NCBI RefSeq assembly: GCF_017573545.1
Contig: NZ_JAGEOK010000037.1
Coordinates: forward strand, 1 to 64,000
Origin: Actinomadura nitritigenes
GTDB taxonomy: Bacteria; Actinomycetota; Actinomycetes; Streptosporangiales; Streptosporangiaceae
Direction of reading: 5' to 3'
Length of the DNA stretch: 64,000 nt
This document shows, piece after piece, positions 52,090 through 61,040 of the stretch. The notes beneath the pieces are model-generated. The model saw nothing but the letters and a program-made list of their open reading frames with translations, was not told the origin of the DNA and searched no databases. Position 1 is the first letter of the stretch. Each line of letters starts with the position of its first letter. The position numbers and the translations under genes were made by a program.

Positions 52090-52237
52090 TCTCAGCACTG
52101 CCACGGTACTGACGCAAGCGAGCCGTCGGCCGGATGTCAGTCAGCTGACGGAGGCCGTCGGCACGGTGGCCGAGCCATTCTCGTGGAGACATCGAATCCG
52201 CCCGGTACCCGGGCGAGACCACGAGGAGCGGACCATG
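52090..52237 (+). repeat. 148-bp leader repeat, copy A (ends at ATG of aldehyde dehydrogenase)
   Basis: Identical to 59999-60146 except one base (C here, T there, in GAGGCCGTCGG). It contains the palindrome GTCAGCTGAC (52140-52149), a hairpin CGCCCGG-TAC-CCGGGCG (52199-52215), the ribosome-binding site GAGGAGCGG and ends with the start codon of the aldehyde dehydrogenase. The two flanks are unrelated outside the repeat. Confidence 0.95.
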
Positions 52238-53692
52238 AACACCATCGCGCAGCACTGGATCAACGGACAGTGGACCGGCTCCGGCTCGGTTCTGGAATCG
52301 ATCAACCCGGCCGACGGTACCGTCGTCGGCTCGTTCTACGACGGTGGCGAAGCAGAGGCCTCGGCCGCCGTGGACGCCGCCGCCGCCGCGTTCGCGACCA
52401 CCGAATGGGCGCGCACTCCCTCGCTCCGGGCGACCGCACTCAGCCGGCTGGCCGACACCCTCGAGGCCCGGGTACCCGAGGTTGCGGCCATGTTGTCCCG
52501 GGAGAACGGCAAGCTGCTGGGTGAGACCACGTGGGAGGTCAGCGGTGCAGTCGGGTGGCTGCGGTACGCGGCGGCGTCCGCGCGCACCCAGACCGCCGGG
52601 CGCGCCGCCGAGACGGCACCCGGCCAGTACACCCACTCTGTGCCCGAGCCGCTCGGTGTCGCCGGGATCATCTCTCCCTGGAACTCCCCCATCATGCTGA
52701 CCGTGCGGGCCCTGGGCCCGGCGCTGGCCGCCGGCTGCACCGTCGTGGTCAAGCTCCCGGCTCAGACGGCGCTGACCAATGAGCTCTTCGCGCAGGTCCT
52801 GGCCTCGGTCACGGAGATCCCGGCGGGCGTGGTCAGCGTGTTCACCGAGTCCGGCAACACCGGGGCCCCGTTCCTGGTCTCCTCGGACAAGGTCGACGTG
52901 ATCAACTACACCGGCAGTACGCCGGTCGGGCGCCGTATCGCGGCCGCGGCCTCCACCACGCTCAAGCGGCTCGGTCTGGAACTGGGCGGCAAGGCGCCGA
53001 TGGTAATCCTTCCCGACGCCGATCTGGACATGGTGATCCCGACCGTGGTGCAGTCGCTGGTGCTGATGAACGGGCAGTTCTGCTGCACCGGCTCCCGTGT
53101 ACTGGTTCACCGGGACATCGCCGGCCAGGTGCGCACCCGGCTCACCGACGCCCTCGCGCAGGTGCGGCTCGGCTCGGGCGACGACGAGAAGGCCCAGCTC
53201 GGCCCGGTGATCGACCGGGCGTCCGCCGAGCGGGTGGACGCGATCGCCGAGGAGGCCGCCTCGTATGGCACGGTGCTGCTTCGCGGCGGCGTGGTCACCG
53301 ACGGCCCGCTGCCCGCCGGCGCGTTCTACCGGCCGAGCCTGATCGAGGTGGAGCGCACCGACGTCCGGATCGTGCAGGAAGAGGTCTTCGGTCCGGTCCA
53401 GACATTCGAGGTCTTCGACGACGAGGACGACGCCGTGGCCAAGGCGAACGCCACCATCTACGGCCTGGCCGCCTCGGTGTTCAGCTCGGACTCGATGAAG
53501 GCCCGCCGGATCGCCCGGCGCATCCGCACCGGCACGGTATGGATCAATACCTGGGGAGCCATCAGCGAGGACTTCGAGGAGGGCGGCGTCAAGGGAAGCG
53601 GTTACGGCTACCTGTGCGGCCCGCGCGCAATCGAGGAGTTCCAGGCCCTCAAGGTGTACGTGGAGCAGGACCACACCCAGTCCGCTCACTGA
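52235..53692 (+). CDS. Aldehyde dehydrogenase (second, plus-strand)
   Basis: 485-residue aldehyde dehydrogenase. The N-terminus is NTIAQHWINGQWTGSGSVLE. The Glu base is in LGLELGGKAPMVI, and the catalytic Cys is in LMNGQFCCTGSRVLVH (two adjacent Cys). EEVFGPVQTFEVFDDED and GSGYGYLCGPRAIEEFQ are standard. The start at 52235 follows GAGGAGCGG inside the duplicated leader, which is shared with the alpha/beta hydrolase gene at 60144, so both are probably induced by the same signal. Substrate unknown. Confidence 0.93.
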   Translation: MNTIAQHWINGQWTGSGSVLESINPADGTVVGSFYDGGEAEASAAVDAAAAAFATTEWARTPSLRATALSRLADTLEARVPEVAAMLSRENGKLLGETTWEVSGAVGWLRYAAASARTQTAGRAAETAPGQYTHSVPEPLGVAGIISPWNSPIMLTVRALGPALAAGCTVVVKLPAQTALTNELFAQVLASVTEIPAGVVSVFTESGNTGAPFLVSSDKVDVINYTGSTPVGRRIAAAASTTLKRLGLELGGKAPMVILPDADLDMVIPTVVQSLVLMNGQFCCTGSRVLVHRDIAGQVRTRLTDALAQVRLGSGDDEKAQLGPVIDRASAERVDAIAEEAASYGTVLLRGGVVTDGPLPAGAFYRPSLIEVERTDVRIVQEEVFGPVQTFEVFDDEDDAVAKANATIYGLAASVFSSDSMKARRIARRIRTGTVWINTWGAISEDFEEGGVKGSGYGYLCGPRAIEEFQALKVYVEQDHTQSAH

Positions 53693-53767
53693 TCAGATCA
53701 TGACCTGGTCCGGCGCCCACCTGGGCCCCCGGGCCGTCCCCCTGCACGGGAAGGTTGCACTAGGCGT

Positions 53768-54196
53768 CGATTCTGATCACCGGGGCGACGAACGGTCTTG
53801 GTATCGCTCTGGCTGAGGAGCCTGCGGAAGCCGTGCACCGGTTGCTTCTGCACTGTCGTTCCCCGCAGCGACTGGTGCCGATCGCGCAGCGTTTCGGGGC
53901 CGAGCAATACATCGCCGACCTGTCCGCTCTGGCCGAGACCCAGCGACTCGCGGCCGAAGTGGCGGCACGGCACGATCGCCTCGACGTGCTGGTCAACAAC
54001 GCGGGTGTGGGCTTCACCTGGAACGGCACCATCCGAAGCATGTCAGCAGACGGATACCAGCAGCGGCTGGCGGTGAACCATCTGAGCCCTGTGCTGCTCA
54101 CCCGGCAACTGCTGCCGCTGTTGCGCGCGGGCAGCCCATCACGCAGCACCAACACCGCCTCGGTCGCGCAGGAACCGATGGAATCAAAACGATACG
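53768..54196 (+). pseudogene. Truncated short-chain dehydrogenase (SDR)
   Basis: The cofactor motif ILITGATNGLGIALAEEPA is visible, followed by RLDVLVNNAGVGFTWNGTI and AVNHLSPVLLTRQLLPLLRA. The catalytic YxxxK and the C-terminal half are missing; after about 54190 the reading is unrelated. No start codon precedes the motif in frame: the likely N-terminus GKVALG is one frame away. It is a remnant between the aldehyde dehydrogenase and the membrane-protein pair. Confidence 0.7.
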
Positions 54197-54220
54197 CAGC
54201 AATTCGATTTGGAGTGGTCC

Positions 54221-54580
54221 ATGAGCGAGGGAATTGTTTCCCATGCCTACGGTGCCGACGATCCTGGACTGCCAAGCCCACCTGCAGTGACAGACATCCG
54301 GCACACGCTCCGGGAGCAGAGCCGGAACGCGTCCGCGAATGCCGAACCCCGGCTCGGCCCCACCGTTCCGGCCGTCGTCCGGCGTTGGAAGCTGTGGCTC
54401 CTCACCGTGTGCGGTATCTACCCCACCATCGTCCTGCTGGGCCTGGCCACGAACTCTGTTCTGGAGGATCTGTACCTGCCGGTGCGACTCGCTGTACTCG
54501 TCCCGGCGGCGGCAGCAGCGATGGTCTGGCAGATCATGCCCCGACTGCAGCGGCATTTCGGAGCTTGGCTCACCAGATGA
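54221..54580 (+). CDS. Small membrane protein coupled to LtrA (119 aa)
   Basis: 119-residue protein with two membrane helices in the C-terminal half (KLWLLTVCGIYPTIVLLGLA and LPVRLAVLVPAAAAAMVWQI), then a basic tail. The N-terminal 60 residues are polar. Such sequences occur as the C-terminal membrane part of some antibiotic-monooxygenase-like proteins, so it could be a truncated relative. GGAG precedes ATG 54221. Its stop overlaps the next start by ATGA. Confidence 0.75.
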   Translation: MSEGIVSHAYGADDPGLPSPPAVTDIRHTLREQSRNASANAEPRLGPTVPAVVRRWKLWLLTVCGIYPTIVLLGLATNSVLEDLYLPVRLAVLVPAAAAAMVWQIMPRLQRHFGAWLTR

Positions 54581-55818
54581 CAAGCAGCCCGGCTCCGCCG
54601 CCGGTGTCCTCCGCGGCGCCCGCACACCACAGACCAGTGCGCAGCCTCACGGCGCGAGACCGCGACGAGACCCACCGCGGCGTCTCTTCACTGGAGCTCT
54701 TCTTCGACCTGTGCTTCATCGTGGCCATAGCCCAGGCAGGCGCCCAGTTGGTGCACGCCATAGTCGAGGGACACGCGGGCGAGGGGATCCTCGACTACTT
54801 GATGATCTTCTTCGCCATCTGGTGGGCGTGGATGAACTTCACCTGGTTCGCCTCGGCTTACGACAACGACGACGTGCTGTACCGGATCGTCACGCTGATT
54901 CAGATAGCCGGCGTGCTTGTCCTGACGGCAGGCGTCTCCCAGGCGTCCGAGGAACAAGCGTACCTGGTCGTCATCCTGGGCTATGTGATCATGCGGCTCG
55001 CCATGACGGCGCAGTGGCTGCGCGTGGCGCGGTCGAGCCAGGGCCCCGAGCGGACGATGGCGCTGCGGTACGCCATCGGGCTGTGCCAGATCGGCTGGCT
55101 GGGGCTACTGGCCCTGCCGGAGGCCGGCCGCCCGTGGGTCTTCCTGGTGATGGCGCTGCTGGAGATGGCCGTACCGCTGTATGCGGAGCGGGCCCACCCC
55201 ACGCCCTGGCACCCCCACCACATCGCCGAACGGTACGGGCTGTTCACGCTCATCGTGCTCGGCGAGACCATCGCGGCGGCGACCGTCGCCGTGAAGTCGG
55301 GGATCGACGAGCACGAGGCCCTGGGTGAGTTGCTGCCCATCGCCGCCGGCGGACTGCTGATCATCTTCGCCGCCTGGTGGGTGTACTTCGCAGTCCCCAT
55401 CCACGGGCACCTCCGCTCCAACCGGCAGTCCTTCCTCTGGGGCTACGGCCATTACCTGATCTTCGTCTCGGGTGCCGCGATCGGGGCCGGCCTGGAGGTG
55501 GCGGTGGAGCAGGCGGTGGGCAAGGCGCACCTTTCGGCGCTGTCGGCGTCGGCGGCGGTGACGCTGCCGACAGCGCTGTTCCTGCTCACGGTGTGGGCGC
55601 TGCACTCGCGCTTCTACAAGGTGGGGATCGCCCAGCAGTCGGTGCTGCCGGCCACTGCGCTGCTGGTGGTCGTCTGTACGTTCCTGGGTCACTGGGCGGT
55701 GCTCGCGGCGGGGCTGGTGGCGGCGCTGGCGGTGGCAGCCGGAGTGACGCTGAAGACGCTCGGGACGAGCCCGGAGCGCAGGAGGGGCGAGGAAAGCGTC
55801 GCGGTGCCAGTTCTGTGA
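54577..55818 (+). CDS. Low-temperature-requirement protein A (LtrA) homologue
   Basis: 413-residue polytopic protein of the LtrA family. The hallmark SSLELFFDLCFIVAIAQAGA occurs at residues about 36-55, then AIWWAWMNFTWFASAYDNDD, and ERYGLFTLIVLGETIAAATV in the middle. About 11-12 membrane helices are expected. LtrA is named for cold growth in Listeria, but its reaction is unknown. It is translationally coupled to the 119-aa membrane protein upstream. Confidence 0.92.
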   Translation: MTSSPAPPPVSSAAPAHHRPVRSLTARDRDETHRGVSSLELFFDLCFIVAIAQAGAQLVHAIVEGHAGEGILDYLMIFFAIWWAWMNFTWFASAYDNDDVLYRIVTLIQIAGVLVLTAGVSQASEEQAYLVVILGYVIMRLAMTAQWLRVARSSQGPERTMALRYAIGLCQIGWLGLLALPEAGRPWVFLVMALLEMAVPLYAERAHPTPWHPHHIAERYGLFTLIVLGETIAAATVAVKSGIDEHEALGELLPIAAGGLLIIFAAWWVYFAVPIHGHLRSNRQSFLWGYGHYLIFVSGAAIGAGLEVAVEQAVGKAHLSALSASAAVTLPTALFLLTVWALHSRFYKVGIAQQSVLPATALLVVVCTFLGHWAVLAAGLVAALAVAAGVTLKTLGTSPERRRGEESVAVPVL

Positions 55819-55829
55819 GGGAACCCTCG

Positions 55830-56055
55830 CCGCCGCGGGAACCTGGCCGGCACAGCGTACGACGGCGCCCGTGCCGTACGCCCGGTGCACCTGCTCAACG
55901 ACGGCGACACGTTGTTCACACCGGCGGCGGGGACGCGCCCGCTCGGCACCGCGAACCCGCCGCCCCTGGACGACGTCCTCACGGCAGGGCGCGGACGCGG
56001 TGACCCACGCGACCGTACGCGCTGTGGGCACCGCCGAGTGGGTCACGCACTCATC
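55830..56055 (+). pseudogene. P1-family (S58) peptidase C-terminal remnant
   Basis: The frame gives YDGARAVRPVHLLNDGDTLF, then NPPPLDDVLTAG; after a frame change near 55990 it gives ADAVTHATVRAVGTAEWV. This resembles the C-terminus of P1/DmpA aminopeptidases (ARxxRPVHTxxDGDTxFAL...AAADAVTRAVVxAV). Nothing upstream is recognisable. Confidence 0.55.
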
Positions 56056-56432
56056 GACGGAGCCGAGACCACCAAGGTCCTCAACGCCGCTCAGGCCGCC
56101 AACGTCGACGCCACCCACATCACCGTCATCAGCCAACTCGAAGGGCTCTCCGGGACGGCTGACATCGAGGACCTGTTCTCCACCAAGGACTACCTCTGGC
56201 TCCACAACAGGGCCACGTCACCATCAACGAGGCAGACCTGATCGCTACCGACAAGCACTTCCCGATCCTCAAGCGCATCGGGATCGCCCGGGAGAAGCAG
56301 AACAAGCCCCGGGACTTCGACCACGTCGGCCCCGCACACAAGCTCACCCGCGACAAGGAAGCCTTCTTCGAGCAGGTCGACAACGAGACCCTCGACCGCT
56401 TCGAGACGGTCTTCAAGAAGCTCAGGGCCTGA
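56056..56432 (+). pseudogene. TOPRIM / OLD-type nuclease C-terminal remnant
   Basis: Begins DGAETTKVLNAAQAANVDAT and HITVISQLEGLSGTADIEDL with the TOPRIM-type acidic end (TDIEDLF). It then continues FSTKDYLWLHNRA. After a frame change near 56215 it reads TINEADLIATDKHFPILKRI and ends NETLDRFETVFKKLRA. This matches the C-terminus of AAA-ATPase/TOPRIM (OLD-like) nucleases. The ATPase part is absent. Confidence 0.6.
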
Positions 56433-56531
56433 ACCTGCAGGCAGCACGGAACCTCGGGAATCTGCATGACGGCCCGGGGTCGCGCGCGCATGGATGCGTC
56501 CAGATGGGTGACCGCCTGCGGACTACCGGCG

Positions 56532-57140
56532 TCATGCCCACTCAACCCCCAGCACCCGCAGCGCTTCCCACTGCTCTTGACTGAGCCCGTCTCGCCTCGT
56601 ACGGGTGCTCGATGTCCACGCACCCAGTTTCACGACCACCAGCCAGATCAGGGATCCGGGTCGGTAGACCCGGGTGCGCAGTAAGGCCGCGATGGTCGCT
56701 GGGTCGCGCGGGGTGGAGAAGTGGAGCAGGGCGGACTCGGCAGCGGCGTCGGCGTCGGCGTGTTCCTGGTCTTCGCCGTCGTCCTCGCCGCCGGTGCCGG
56801 CGCCGAAGCTCCGTCCGTCTTCGTCGTGTCGGACGTGGATCTTGTGCTGTCCGCTGGTGTGGGCGCGGGAGGCGAGCTGCTCGACGAGTCGTTCATCATG
56901 ACTGCGCAGGCCTCGGAGGACGGCGACGAGGGGGCGGTAGCTGGCGGAGGCGACCATGTCGGCCGGGTCTTTGCCGGACGGGAGAAAACCAGCACGATGA
57001 TCCGCGCGACCTTGGTGCCGTCCTTGCGGTGGGGCTGCAGCGCCCGACGGGTGTTCTGCATGATCTTCGTTTGGAAGCTGCGGGTTTCGGCGAAGCAGAT
57101 GGCTTCAGGCTCCGTTTGCCGGTGGGTGCAATATTTCCTG
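56532..57140 (-). pseudogene. DEAD/DEAH-box helicase C-terminal remnant
   Basis: On the minus strand, AICFAETRSFQTKIMQNTRR and ALQPHRKDGTKVARIIVLVF carry the helicase motif VI region (Q-xxGRALR). After a frame change near 56960 the frame reads MVASASYRPLVAVLRGLRSH, DERLVEQLASRA and SALLHFSTPRDPATIAALLR, with C-terminal LSQEQWEALRVLGVEWA. This is the end of large actinomycete helicase-associated-domain proteins, with the ATPase motor and the middle lost. Confidence 0.7.
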
Positions 57141-57199
57141 GTCAGGTAGCGTGGCGAGTGTTTCGATTGCTTCGCGAGGCAGGACGAGAGACGCGGCGG

Positions 57200-59983
57200 A
57201 TGTGGGCGAAGTCAGGGACAGGCATAGGCGTCGGCCCGACCGGGCTGGTCGGCCGGGAGGGCGAACTCGCCGAGCTTGCGGCGTTCCTGGACATGGCCGG
57301 GTTGGACGGAGCTGTCCTGCTGCTCACCGGTGATCCGGGCGTGGGGAAGACGGCCCTCCTGGACGCGACCGCCGAGCTGGCGGTGGCGAGGGGAGGACGG
57401 GTCGTCCGCGGGAGCGGTGTCGAGTACGAGACGGACATCAGCTTCGCGGGGCTCCATCAGCTCGTCGGCTCGCTGCCGGACGAGCTCGGTCGTCTGCCGC
57501 GCTCCATGCGGGAGGCCCTCGAGGTCGCCCTCGGTCTCGGCGCCGGTCCCGCGCCGAGCCGGATCGCCGTCCTGAACGCGGCACTATCCCTGTTCGACGA
57601 GGCCGCGAAGGAGCGGCCGTTGCTCCTCGTGGTCGATGACCTTCATGCCGTCGACCAGGCGAGCCGGGCTGCGGTGGGTTTCGTCGCCAGAAGACTGGGG
57701 GGCCGCCGCATCGGGCTGCTCGGAGCGCAGCGGGCGGAGTCCGGCGAACCCTTCCGGTCCACCGGTCTGCCGGAGCTCGAGGTCGCGCCGCTGGGTGACG
57801 CGGACGCCCTGCGGCTGCTGTCCCGGCGCTTTGCTCACCTTCCCCGCCGGGTTCTTTCGACCGTGGCCCACGAGGCGCAGGGAAATCCCCTGGCGCTGCT
57901 CGAGTTCGCCGGGTCCACCAGGGTGTCCGGCGACCAACACGGCCAAGGGGCCGGGGGGGCGAGCGGCCCGGGGCGGGATGTCCGCGCTCTGTACGGCGCC
58001 CGCGTCGGACGACTGCCGCGGGGAACGCGCGAGGTACTGCTGCTCGCGGCTCTTGAGGGCTCCGGCGACATCGGCGTCCTCGAGGCAGCCGGCGGGCCGG
58101 GCATCCTTGGGGAACTCGCTCCCGCAGAGCGTGACCACCTGGTCATGGTCGCGGAGAACGGCCGCGCGGTGCGCTTCCGGCATCCGCTGGTCAGGACCGC
58201 GGTGGTCGACGGTTCCACCGGTGAACAGCGGCGCGGCGCCCACCACCGACTGGCCGACGCACTGGCCGACCAGCCCGAGCGGCACGGTGATCACCTCGCG
58301 AGAGCCACGACGGCGCCCGACGAGGCGGTCGCCGCCGTCGTGGAGTCGGCGGCCCGGAGCAGCCTGCGGCGCGGTGACGCTGACGGCGCGATCGCGAGAT
58401 TGCGGCGCGCGGCCGAGCTGAGCCCCGACCGAGCGGACCGCAGGCGCCGCCTGTCGCAGGCCGCCTACGCCGCCGCCTGGGTCGCAGGCCATCTGGAGGT
58501 CAGCCACGAGATCATGCGTGAGGTCGAGGGCGATCCGGCGGCCCGGTCGCTCTCGGCGGCCGCGACGGCCGGCTTCCTGGTGCTCGTCACGGAAGGCGAC
58601 GCCGATACGGCCCATGCACTCCTGATGGAGGCGGTCGAGCAGGCCCCGGTGATGCCCGGACCGCCGCGTGAGGAGCTGGAGACCGCGCTGTTCACCCTCA
58701 CCCTCGCCAGCCAGTACTCGGGTCGGCCCGAGCACTGGCAGCCTCTGGTCGACGTGCTCGCCCGGTTCCCCGAGGCGGCGCCCGCCGCCGCGGCGTCGCT
58801 GGGGCGCCTCCACCACGACCTCGGCTCCGTCACCGACGGCATGCTGCGCCGCCTGGACGAGGAGATCGCGCGGCTGAGGGACCAGAGCGACGCCGACGTG
58901 GTCATCCGCACCGCCCTGACCGCCTCGTACCTCGACCGGCTTCCGGGCTGTCGCGAGGCCGTGTGCCGGGTCATACGCGACGGCGGTGCGGTGGGGTCGA
59001 GCATGCCGGCCCTGATGTTCGTCGCCCTGGACGACCTGTACGCCGGCCGGTGGCAGGCGTCGGCCGGCGCTGCGGACGAGCTCATCGCACTGTCCGAGGA
59101 GATGGGGTACCACCTGTTCGCCCAGGTGGGGCACTACGTCGCTGCGATGGCCGCGGCCCAGCGCGGCGCCCTCGACACGTGCCGGGAGCACTGCGAGGAC
59201 ATCTGGGGGTGGTCGGGTCCCAGGGGCCTGCGGCGGCTGGAGAACTGCGCCCACCAGGCGGCGGCCCGGGCGGCCGTCGGCGCCGCCGACTTCGAGACGG
59301 CGTTCCGGCACGCCACGGCGATCTGCGCCCCGGGTGTGCTGCCGCCGTTCAACCCCGAGGCCGTGTGGTCCGCGCCGGACCTCGTCGAGGCCGCCGTGCG
59401 CTCCGGGCGGCACGCGGAGGCGCGACGGCACGCGGACGCGCTGCGCGACTCCGGTGTCGGTCACCTCTCGTCGCGGTTCGCGCTGAGCGCGGCCACGGTC
59501 ACGGCGATGACATCGGCTGCCGAGGACATGGTCCGGTGCTTCGAGGAGGCGCTCGGGCTGCCGGGCGTCGAGCAGTGGCCCTTCGAAGTCGGCCGTGCTC
59601 ATCTGGCGTACGGCGAGAGGCTGCGCCGTCAGGGGCTCAACCGCGAGGCCCGGGTACAGCTGGCCGCCGCCCGCGGCCGCTTCGAGGAGCTCGGGGCCCG
59701 TTCGTGGGAGGCCCGGGCCGCAGCGGAGCTGCGCGCCACCGGGATGACGCGGACCGGCCGGGGCAAGGCTGGTGAGGCCCTCACCCCGCAGGAGCTGCAG
59801 GTCGCCAGGCTGGCGGCGACGGGGCTGTCGAACATGCAGATCGCGTCACGTCTGTTCCTTTCGCCGCGGACCGTGTCGTCGCATCTCTACCGTGTGTTCC
59901 CGAAGCTGGGGATCACGTCGCGGGCCGGGCTCCGCGACGCTCTGGAGGCACTGCCTCCCGAGCCTCCGGCCACCCCGCCGTGA
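57200..59983 (+). CDS. Large LuxR-type ATPase regulator (LAL/STAND type), 927 aa
   Basis: The N-terminal AAA/STAND ATPase has Walker A LLTGDPGVGKTALLD (residues about 40-55) and Walker B PLLLVVDDLHAVDQ. A long TPR-like helical middle follows. The C-terminal LuxR helix-turn-helix is LTPQELQVARLAATGLSNMQ, then SPRTVSSHLYRVFPKL. I chose ATG 57200; an earlier GTG at 57152 is possible. Such LAL regulators activate nearby operons upon binding a ligand. It lies directly upstream of the second leader repeat, so the genes after 60144 and the aldehyde dehydrogenase are candidate targets. Confidence 0.92.
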   Translation: MWAKSGTGIGVGPTGLVGREGELAELAAFLDMAGLDGAVLLLTGDPGVGKTALLDATAELAVARGGRVVRGSGVEYETDISFAGLHQLVGSLPDELGRLPRSMREALEVALGLGAGPAPSRIAVLNAALSLFDEAAKERPLLLVVDDLHAVDQASRAAVGFVARRLGGRRIGLLGAQRAESGEPFRSTGLPELEVAPLGDADALRLLSRRFAHLPRRVLSTVAHEAQGNPLALLEFAGSTRVSGDQHGQGAGGASGPGRDVRALYGARVGRLPRGTREVLLLAALEGSGDIGVLEAAGGPGILGELAPAERDHLVMVAENGRAVRFRHPLVRTAVVDGSTGEQRRGAHHRLADALADQPERHGDHLARATTAPDEAVAAVVESAARSSLRRGDADGAIARLRRAAELSPDRADRRRRLSQAAYAAAWVAGHLEVSHEIMREVEGDPAARSLSAAATAGFLVLVTEGDADTAHALLMEAVEQAPVMPGPPREELETALFTLTLASQYSGRPEHWQPLVDVLARFPEAAPAAAASLGRLHHDLGSVTDGMLRRLDEEIARLRDQSDADVVIRTALTASYLDRLPGCREAVCRVIRDGGAVGSSMPALMFVALDDLYAGRWQASAGAADELIALSEEMGYHLFAQVGHYVAAMAAAQRGALDTCREHCEDIWGWSGPRGLRRLENCAHQAAARAAVGAADFETAFRHATAICAPGVLPPFNPEAVWSAPDLVEAAVRSGRHAEARRHADALRDSGVGHLSSRFALSAATVTAMTSAAEDMVRCFEEALGLPGVEQWPFEVGRAHLAYGERLRRQGLNREARVQLAAARGRFEELGARSWEARAAAELRATGMTRTGRGKAGEALTPQELQVARLAATGLSNMQIASRLFLSPRTVSSHLYRVFPKLGITSRAGLRDALEALPPEPPATPP

Positions 59984-59998
59984 GAGCTACCGGTCGGG

Positions 59999-60146
59999 TC
60001 TCAGCACTGCCACGGTACTGACGCAAGCGAGCCGTCGGCCGGATGTCAGTCAGCTGACGGAGGCTGTCGGCACGGTGGCCGAGCCATTCTCGTGGAGACA
60101 TCGAATCCGCCCGGTACCCGGGCGAGACCACGAGGAGCGGACCATG
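59999..60146 (+). repeat. 148-bp leader repeat, copy B (ends at ATG of alpha/beta hydrolase)
   Basis: Same as 52090-52237 with one base changed. It begins 16 bp after the LuxR regulator stop and ends with the start codon of the next gene, after which the two loci are unrelated. It carries the palindrome GTCAGCTGAC (60049-60058) and the hairpin before the ribosome-binding site. Confidence 0.95.
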
Positions 60147-60968
60147 CCGTTCGTCACCACCGGCGACGGAGTCGAGATCTTCTACAAGGACTGGGGCTCG
60201 GGCTGGCCGGTCATGTTCCACCACGGCTGGCCGCTGAGCTCGGACGACTGGGACGCTCAGTTGCTGTTCTTCGTCCGGCGGGGCTACCGCGTCGTCGCCC
60301 ACGACCGCCGCGGGCACGGGCGCTCCGCCCAGGTCGGCCACGGGCACGACATGGACCGCTACGCGGCGGACGCCGCCGCCGTGGTGGCGCACCTCGGCCT
60401 GCGCGACGTCGTCCACGTCGGCCACTGCGCCGGTGGCGGAGAGGTCGCCCGGTACGTCGCCAGGCACGGCGCCGGCCGCGTTGCCAAAGCCGTCCTCATC
60501 GCAGCGGTCCCGCCGCTCATGGTCCAAACGGAATGCAACCCCGCAGGGCTGCCGGTGGAGGTCTTCGACGGCTTTCGCGAGGGCGTGGCCGCCGACCGCT
60601 CCCAGTTCTACCTCGACATCGCCTCCGGGCCGTTCTACGGGTTCAACCGTCCGGGCGCGGACGTCTCCCAGGGCATCATCCAGAACTGGTGGCGCCAGGG
60701 GATGGCCGGCAGTGCGCAGGCGCACCACGAGGGGATCAGAGCGTTCTCGGAGACGGACTTCACCGACGACCTCCGGGCGATCGACGTGCCCACGCTCCTC
60801 TTGCACGGTGACGACGACCAGATCGTCCCGATCGCCAACTCCGCCCATTTGGCGGTCACGTTGGCCGAGCACGCGTACCTGAAGGTCTACCCGGGCCTGT
60901 CGCACGGCATGTGCACCGTCAACGCCGACACCGTCAACGCCGACCTCCTTGACTTCATCAAGAGCTGA
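60144..60968 (+). CDS. Alpha/beta hydrolase (non-heme chloroperoxidase/arylesterase group) with Cys nucleophile
   Basis: 274-residue enzyme of the cofactor-free haloperoxidase/arylesterase group: MFHHGWPLSSDDWDAQLLFF, AHDRRGHGRS, acid region LLLHGDDDQIVPI and His in GLSHGMC. The nucleophile elbow reads HVGHCAGGGEVARYV, where family members have GHS[TA]GGGE, so Cys95 stands in the Ser position (codon TGC at 60426). Dienelactone hydrolases use such a Cys. The gene heads a small plus-strand group and starts exactly at the end of the duplicated leader. Confidence 0.92.
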   Translation: MPFVTTGDGVEIFYKDWGSGWPVMFHHGWPLSSDDWDAQLLFFVRRGYRVVAHDRRGHGRSAQVGHGHDMDRYAADAAAVVAHLGLRDVVHVGHCAGGGEVARYVARHGAGRVAKAVLIAAVPPLMVQTECNPAGLPVEVFDGFREGVAADRSQFYLDIASGPFYGFNRPGADVSQGIIQNWWRQGMAGSAQAHHEGIRAFSETDFTDDLRAIDVPTLLLHGDDDQIVPIANSAHLAVTLAEHAYLKVYPGLSHGMCTVNADTVNADLLDFIKS

Positions 60969-61040
60969 CCCGGCCCAGTACCGACACACAGCCCGTCAGC
61001 ACGGGACGCGAACACAACACGGAACAGAAAAGGAATCACC

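Noticed and set aside
57584..59602. 672-codon minus-strand frame opposite the LuxR regulator
   Set aside because: No recognisable domain, and it lies opposite a full ATPase/HTH protein.
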